Shown here: positions 57,341 through 64,000 of the stretch, piece by piece
Numbering within the stretch: position 1 is the first letter of the stretch
Layout of the letters: the number at the start of each line of letters is the position of its first letter
Assembly: GCA_028583605.1 (NCBI GenBank)
Contig: CM053325.1
Coordinates: forward strand, 42,831,435-42,895,434
Reading direction: 5' to 3'
From: Dastarcus helophoroides
Lineage: Eukaryota; Arthropoda; Insecta; Coleoptera; Bothrideridae
DNA length: 64,000 bases
Position numbers and translations under genes: made by a program
The notes under the pieces: generated by a model
Database searches by the model: none
What the model was told of the DNA's origin: nothing
Seen by the model: only the letters and a program-made list of their open reading frames with translations

Positions 57341-59240
57341 TGACGTAGAACTCAACATTAATGGTAAGAACTATACCAAATTAGCGAAATTAACTTTGCC
57401 TTAATGGACAGGACCAAGCCTTAGACTAATCGGCAATTTTATCTTGCACATACTAAATATCTCAGTTAGTGGTCGTTCAAGGTTTTGATTCGTTCGGACT
57501 TTGACATATTTTACTTAAAAATGCCTGATAACACAAGCCAAATCTTGGGCAAACATATAGCGAGCCGAGTTCAATTCGTACAAAAGTGAAAATATTAGCC
57601 CATTAACGCGACTTTTTTGACTGACAAATTTAATTAGAAGATTTAATATGTGTACAGATATGTCCGTTAATGGAAACCATCATATATAGTATGTTACGAG
57701 CAAAGTGCGCAGATATATTTTTGCGGATTAATTCCGCGGATCAAGTACGTTCTTGCATGGCGGACTATTAACGCAAAGTTAATTTCGGTGATTTGATATG
57801 TGCCATATTCAATTCGTCAAGTAATCCGCTGGTCTATGGCCGGCTAATGGACAGCGCCAAGCCACAGACTAATCGGAAGATTTTATCTTGCACAGACTAA
57901 ATATCTCAGTTAGTGGTCGTTAAAGGTCTTGATTTGTTCTGATTTTGACATCTCTTACTCAAAAATGCCAGATAATACAAGCCAAATCTCGGGTGCATGC
58001 AAATATACCACGAGCAGAGTCTAATTCGTACAAAAGTTCAAATACGAGCCCATTAACGGGAAGTTTTTGACAGATGGACTAAATTGGACTATCTAATGTG
58101 TTTACAGATATGTACGTTAGTGGAAATCATCATATATGGTTTGTTAGGGTGTGTTTAGATTAGACACTTTATTCCGTACATTTCTCTCTGATATAATAAT
58201 ATATCAAATGTAAACCATCTTGAGAAAAGCTATTGGAGACTAATCACACAGCTGAGATAAATCACTTGACACAAAATGTCGAAAGAAATTTCAGCCAGTG
58301 TCTGACATATATCTAAGAAGTTGTAGTCGTCCACTTTCTCTCGAGATATTTCATGGGATTAACTATTGCATATCACTTGTAATATTACGATACTATTCCA
58401 TTCACATATGTAATTTGCAAATTGAATTAGACAAAACCTATTAATCTTTTAAAGCAGCAAAGACATATGTCGACACTTTATCTCAGCACGAAGTGTCGGC
58501 AATTTTATTCAGCTACATTTGTATCATAGAGATTTCTATGATAAAAAAAATTTCTAATCTAAACGCACCCTTACAAGCCAGCGATATATCTTTACGGGTT
58601 AAATCCGCGGATCAAATTTGTTCATGTATGGCTGGTTTTTCATCAAAAATGCCGAGAGTCAAGTCCAATTCGTACAAATATGAATGATATTAGCCCACTA
58701 ACGTGAAGTTTTTAACTGACGGATATAATTGGAAGACCTAATATGTGTGTAGATATGTTCGTTAGTGGAAAGCATCATATTTGATATGTGGTGAGTTTAG
58801 TGTGGATATATATTTTTAAGGATTACATCCATAGATCAGATTCGTTCCTGTATGGTCAGCTAATAGCCGACCATACACAAACGAATCTGATCTGCGGATT
58901 TAATCCATAAAGATATACCTGCGTACTTGGCTCGTTTCATACCAAATATGATGCTTTCCACTAACGTACATATCCGAACACATATTATAACCTCCAATTA
59001 AATGCTTCAGTTAAAAACTTCACGTTAGTGGGCTAATATTGTACTGACATTTTTGAGTAAAAGATGTCAAAATGAAAGCATTTGACAGCCACTAGCTGAC
59101 ATATTTAGTTTGTGCAAGATAAGGTCTACCGATTAGCCTGTGGCTCGGTCCTGCTTATTAACGCAAAGTTAATTCCGATGATTTAATATGTGCCATATCC
59201 AATTCGTCGAGTAATCAGCTGGTGTATAGGCGGATATTGG
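57341..59240. repeat. 441-bp tandem repeat, partly inverted
   Basis: Direct units begin at about 57413 (AAGCCTTAGACTAATCGG) and 57854 (AAGCCACAGACTAATCGG), a period of 441 bp. Marker blocks are CTAAATATCTCAGTTAGTGG, TACAAAAGT, AGCCCATTAACG, GTACGTTAGTGGAAA, CCGCGGATCAA and AACGCAAAGTTAATT. A third partial unit (58576-58862) is followed by its own reverse complement (58869-59150) around the palindromic centre GTATGGTCAGCTAATAGCC. The second unit is interrupted by a Harbinger-like MITE. No coding sequence. Confidence 0.8.
58148..58572. mobile_element. PIF/Harbinger-like MITE, long copy
   Basis: 425 bp with ends GGGTGTGTTTAGATTAGACA and TTTCTAATCTAAACGCACCC and a 3-bp TTA duplication (58145-58147 and 58573-58575). 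Same TIR and ACTTTATTCCGTACATTTCT subterminal block as the 158-bp copy at 9675. It is inserted in the second tandem unit, so it is younger than the array. Non-coding. Confidence 0.85.
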
Positions 59241-61880
59241 CTGACTATTGGAAGATGTATGGATGAGATTTTGTAACAAGTACAAAGGAAAAAAGATGGC
59301 CATGAACTAGCGTTTTAAGTTTTAATTGTCTTGCACAACTCTCTTCGGCAATGTGTTTTAGAATCCAAAAGTTGTCTTAGATAGAAATTCTAACTGAGTC
59401 ATGCTGGGCTAGAGGAATTTGATGTTTTCGGCTCACTTGGGTGTCTTAAGAATATTGCTCTTGGAACGATCAGACACTATCTCTTGCCAGTATCTCATTG
59501 AAGGTACTTGTAGAAAAGACAGATGGCTGAAGAGATTTTGTCAAAGTTTGATCACCAATTAGGCAGATTGTGTTCATATTTCAAATACCAAAGTAGCCTG
59601 TCTTAAAAAAACTATTATCTCTTTGCATAAATTTTCTGTAACGTAGATATTTAAAATCTTATGAGGCTAGTTTTTCTTTTAAACTGTAAATCTCTTACAT
59701 CTTTAGAGGGAGGGAAGCCTAATAGTTTTTACCTTTTTTTTGCATTTTCACTTTCTAATAAATTTCTCTTTCGACCGTGAAGTATAAGTAGTTAGTTTAA
59801 TCCAAGGCAATCTCTTTGCTTAAGTGTATTAAACATTACGACACATAAATCTACTAAATTCTTTTTTAATCTCCCATTCTTCATTGCTAACAAATCCTAA
59901 TAAAAACAAATTATTACTTTAAGGTGGCAATATATATAAATTAACCTTCTTTAACTTTTCCCCCACCAATTAAATACGTTTTTGTTGCCTTCGAGTTTGT
60001 AATATTCAACCAGGGTAGATGTGTGTTGGCGTTGAGATTTTTAATGGCGCGTTATAATTACTTTACTTTGAATTCAAAATTTATATAAATTAAAACACTT
60101 AAATTTAAAAGAGATGGGTACATATCACAGCCTCTAATGATTATTGAATAGAATTTACCTAATCGATTAACGCACACTTTAAAAGTACAACTCAATTGTA
60201 CAAAGTATAAGATTCGAGAAGGGATAAAGGTAGAAATCCGTACTTTCTTTGTCATGTTCCACAATCATTACATTTTTGTAAAATGTTTCAGTCTTTGTTC
60301 GTTCGAATACATTAACCAACTAAATCTCTCTATATTGCTGAATTACTTTTGTAGCTTTTATTGAAAATGCCATTTTGTTTATCGAAGAAAATAATATGCT
60401 AATGGAAACACGTTTTACCACTTAGCTGGAATTTTACGGTAATATCAAAGAATAAGTCATTCGAAGTCTAGCTAAAATTGGTCTCGATTTTACAATGATC
60501 AAGTAATATCGACACCCTGTCTTATTTATACACCGTGTCCCAAAGGTCCCGGAACAGCACGACATTTAGATTAATCGTGAGTTTTAGATAAAGTTCAGAT
60601 TCAGATATACTGCAGAAAATACATTCATTTTGCAATTTCTTGATATATAAACAAATGTTTACATTTACTTTCTCTGCAACCATTTTTTTTAAATTGATTC
60701 AATAATGGCTTTTAATGAATCATTTTAAATTCTCTTTACAGTATACTATAAAGTTTTAAATAGGACTTTTAAATATGATGCGCCTTATATTGAATAACCT
60801 GCCTGCCTATATACATTTTAAATGGAAAAATCTAACAAATCGAACACTTTTTTGGCAAAATTATCATAAAATGAGAAATAAAGTTTCCACGGTTATTACC
60901 CAATAAACTTTATTTAATTAAATAACTATTTAAATTGGGGTTTAATGTTGTTTCAGTTAAAAAAAGGTGTAATTCTGTAATTCTTTTATTTCCTAAAATT
61001 TTTTAAAAACTTTTACACTAATGTCAAGGGAATGAAATTAAATGCACTGTGCAATTAAAAAAAAAGAAAAATCTTGTGGAAGCAGAGGGAATATACACAT
61101 CAGGAAAGTCAAACACTGTCCATAGGGAGAATGTTAATGAGAGATTTAACATTGAAAGCTAATAATAGTATAGATGGGCGGCGCCTTGTATTCTCCTACA
61201 CCGGTGTAAACAATTCAACGCAGTGCGCAGCGATCAGTGCTGGTGGAGATTTCATTAGTACATCATAGATTCTAACATCATAGATTGTTACGGGATTACT
61301 ACTGCCAGGAAACAATTTTATTAAAATTTGCGTACCACATGCTATTTGTTCTTTTAGTCCGTTAATTTAATCAACGTCTGAGGCAAAATAGAACTGATAT
61401 TCTTTGATAACCAAAATAAATAAACGAGATTTTTTAAACAAAATCAATAATAATTCTAATGAAGAATCTAACAGAATAACTCTTTAAACATTACAATATA
61501 AGGAGCTCAAATAGACCGCCAGATTGCTAAAAAATATTCCAGTCTGTTGCAAACCCTCGACGAGTTTTTTCTAACATCTAAACTGGAAGGATACGAGCAT
61601 GCTGCGTCAAAGTAGGGGAATACGTTCAGCGGCCATAGAAAACTATGGAAGGGACAATTTTTAGCGTTTTACATGGACAATGAAAATTTTTTCTTATCTG
61701 TATATTAATATTTATCTACACTCAAAAGTATATCTCAAATTCATCTCCTTTAACTCATTAATTTACTTATCTTTAATAATTTATCTCAACGGCGACAACC
61801 GAAATTTGAAAGGGGATAAGAAACAACAGGAAAACCCCCATTTCAAAAATAATGTAAAACCATAAGTTGAAACCGACAAT
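59241..61880. other. Unassigned intergenic DNA
   Basis: Mostly normal-complexity A/T-rich DNA. A lone mariner-type end, ACACCGTGTCCCAAAGGTCC, is at about 60529. The 60-76 codon frames show no motif. No RNA gene recognised. Confidence 0.4.
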
Positions 61881-63780
61881 TCTGTGGAAATTCGTGATTA
61901 AAAAAAAGGTATAATTTTTAGGTATCAAGTCGAAATTTTGAAAACAAACTGTAATTAAACAAAAATTTAATGCGAAATTTGGAGAAAACAGTCTAAATTT
62001 CAAGGTAAAACAGTCAGCCTATATTTTTAGTTTATAAAATATTGAGTTTTTCCCCTTTTTCGTTGGAACCTCAATGTTTTTAAATTTTAAATTATGAGCA
62101 AGAATTTGAAAGTCTGAAAACATCTAGTTTTTCGGAGAGCAAAAAAATTTCGAAATCAATAATTTCTATTAAATTAAATATTCTACTAAGAGAGTTTCTG
62201 ATGAATATTTGGGAGAAAAAAAAAACAATTTGAAAGTATAAATCCTTAAATTTGGCAGAAAAGCTAAAGTTTAAAGAAAATATTACCTATACACATATAC
62301 ATAAGAAAAATTTATCGATAGATAGATAGATAGAAAAATTTCGAGAACACTTGAGACTTAGTAAAGAATCTCGCATTTTCGTGTTTACTACCAAATTTTT
62401 AGTAAAAGATAAATATAAACTGAGAGTTCATTACAATACTCAAAATTTTGAGACGACGCGAAATTTGAAGATTAAGGTAGAAATTTAAAAAAATTAGCCT
62501 GTCCTCACAAACAAATTAAAGTTTGTTTGTTTAAACTAAAAGCTTGAGGAAAAATTAAAAATTGAAAGTTTAATCGAGAAATTTTGAGAAAAAGTCAAAG
62601 TTTCTAAAGAGAAAAAAACCATAATTTACATAGGACAAAGAAATTAGAATTCAAATAAAAAACGAAATTTTAATGAAAAAAAAGCAAAATTTTAAGTTTA
62701 AGTTCGAAATTTCGGATAAAAAGTGTAATACTCTAAAAAATCGAAATTTCGTGTTTAGAGTCGAAAACTTTATTTTAGAAATATATAAGACAATCAAAAT
62801 CAACACCTACGTAGAAATTCGAAATCTAAAAAAATCCTAACAATAACATATTAATATTCTAAGTAAACTTTTAGTTTTGACTACTTATTTTGACAAAAAA
62901 AAATGAAATTGATTTTCCCAAAATGTGTAGTTTTCACTTCAGATTTTTAATTTTTCATTTCAATTTCGATAACGAATTTCTAAAGACAGTCGAAATATTG
63001 GGATTAAAATCTAAATTTTGGAAAAAATAGGAATTAAAAAAAAAAGAATTTAAAATTAAAAAAAAACACTCAAAATGGAGATGTCTTGTGATTGTCGGAG
63101 TTTCAAGTTCAAATTTTTATTTCCTACTTAAAATGTGTACTTTAAAATAAATTTTTTTGGGAAAATTTAAAATTAAAAAAAAAATAAAACATTAGAAACT
63201 TTAAGCAAATAGTGAATGCCTAACAATATAGAAATTCGTTTTAGAAATTTCAAACTTTTTCTCGAATTTTCAATTTTTATATAAAATTTGAAGATTAAAT
63301 ATAAACTATTAGAGGTTTTATTTAAAATATCGTATCGAATTTTTCGACTTTACTTAAAATTAAATTTACGATGTTGTTCCTGCAATCGCAATATTAAATA
63401 CGCCGAAGTCAAAATTTCGACAAATGAGATTTGAAATTTCGAAATGGTAATGAAAATTTCCACAGAAAAAATTGCTGTTTAGGGAAAAAAGATTAGAAAC
63501 TTTGGATAAAATAAAATGTTTTTGTTAAAATTTGAAATATTACAAAAAAAGTTGAAAAATGGGAAATTTCGAGTAGAAAATGGTTCCGAATACAAATCAT
63601 ATTTGGCGTGAAAAATGTAAGTTCTTTTAAAGAGATTGTTTTTTTTTTCTAAATTCTAAATTTACTATTTCAAATTTTTATTGTTTTTAGTGAATTTTTC
63701 GACTTTAAATTTAAACGTTAAACGTTGGACTATTTTTCATAAAATTCATCAAAAAGAAAGGATTAAAGGCAATTTTTTAG
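61881..63780. repeat. Low-complexity AAATTTTGA tract with a GATA microsatellite
   Basis: 1.9 kb of the recurring degenerate AAATTTTGA / CGAAATTT texture. A short (GATA)n run (ATAGATAGATAGATAG) is at about 62317-62333. No coding signal. Confidence 0.55.
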
Positions 63781-63786
63781 AATATA

Positions 63787-64000
63787 CAGTGTGTCCCAAG
63801 ATAGAGTACTGAGGGTTTATGAGAAAAAGTTATTTTTTATAAAAACTCCTGCTTGATCTTAAAGCACCGAAGGTTTTTTCGTGATTTTTTATACAGGGAG
63901 TTCAATTACTTAAAACTTTCAAAAAATGGCCAAGAGTAAAATCGTATCGAAAATTTGTTTCTGAGAAATGTAGTTTGTAGTGAAAAAATTCTCAAAAACT
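63787..64000. mobile_element. Left end of a mariner-type MITE, cut by the window
   Basis: TA followed by CAGTGTGTCCCAAGATAGAG, the common start of TA-flanked MITEs, with a second CAGGGAGTTCAATTACTTAA motif at 63894. The right end lies beyond the window. Confidence 0.4.

Noticed and set aside
1..64000. tRNA, rRNA or conserved snRNA genes
   Set aside because: I looked for A/B-box pairs with cloverleaf stems and for conserved rRNA blocks and saw none. A tRNAscan-SE and Rfam scan would be decisive.

Overview
This is an A+T-rich stretch of animal nuclear DNA, almost certainly from an insect or another arthropod. The evidence is the mix of elements: an irritans-type mariner, I-like non-LTR, Penelope-like (PLE), hAT-like, PIF/Harbinger-like and THAP-bearing remnants, plus solo LTRs. 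There are no operons, no Shine-Dalgarno sites and no long intact reading frames. The order or species cannot be fixed from sequence alone. Nearly everything recognisable is a decayed, nested or folded-back mobile element lying in A/T-rich low-complexity DNA. Only two short frames look at all like host genes.

Layout. 0-5.3 kb: a solo LTR, the broken 3' end of an I-like retrotransposon, and a long inverted-repeat element. 6.7-11 kb: low-complexity DNA, then a PLE terminal repeat split by a 1.7-kb insertion that carries a THAP-like exon and itself hosts a Harbinger-like MITE and a solo LTR. 11.3-14 kb and 28.2-31.0 kb: two non-autonomous hAT-like elements with 8-bp target duplications. 14.4-18.2 kb: two inverted-repeat DNA elements, one holding a scrap of Tc1/mariner-like transposase. 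18.7-19.7 kb: a PLE 3' end with a GIY-YIG endonuclease frame. 21-23 kb: a TIR element and a 577-bp tandem duplication. 23.1-24.4 kb: a complete but dead mariner. 32.0 and 37.5 kb: two more solo LTRs, the second inside another copy of the long inverted-repeat element. 39.5-43.7 kb: two head-to-head PLE-like fold-backs, TA microsatellites and MITEs. 45.4-47.9 kb: two adjoining fold-back elements. 48.2-49.7 kb: a PLE reverse transcriptase fragment and a third copy of the 39.5-kb family. 50.7 and 53.5 kb: two unrecognised small frames with polyadenylation signals. 57.3-59.2 kb: a 441-bp tandem repeat, partly inverted and hosting a Harbinger-like MITE. 61.9-63.8 kb: low-complexity DNA again.

The most notable points are: (i) four solo LTRs of one family, each with an exact 4-bp target duplication; (ii) three otherwise different repeat families sharing a hammerhead-like core (CTGAnGA, hairpin, GAAA), in several cases arranged as inverted pairs; (iii) a nested insertion series at 8.7-10.9 kb whose relative order can be read from target duplications; (iv) a compact TATA-ORF-AATAAA unit at 53.5 kb encoding an unrecognised 107-residue protein. 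I see no convincing new multi-gene system. All family assignments come from motifs and termini read by eye, without database support.
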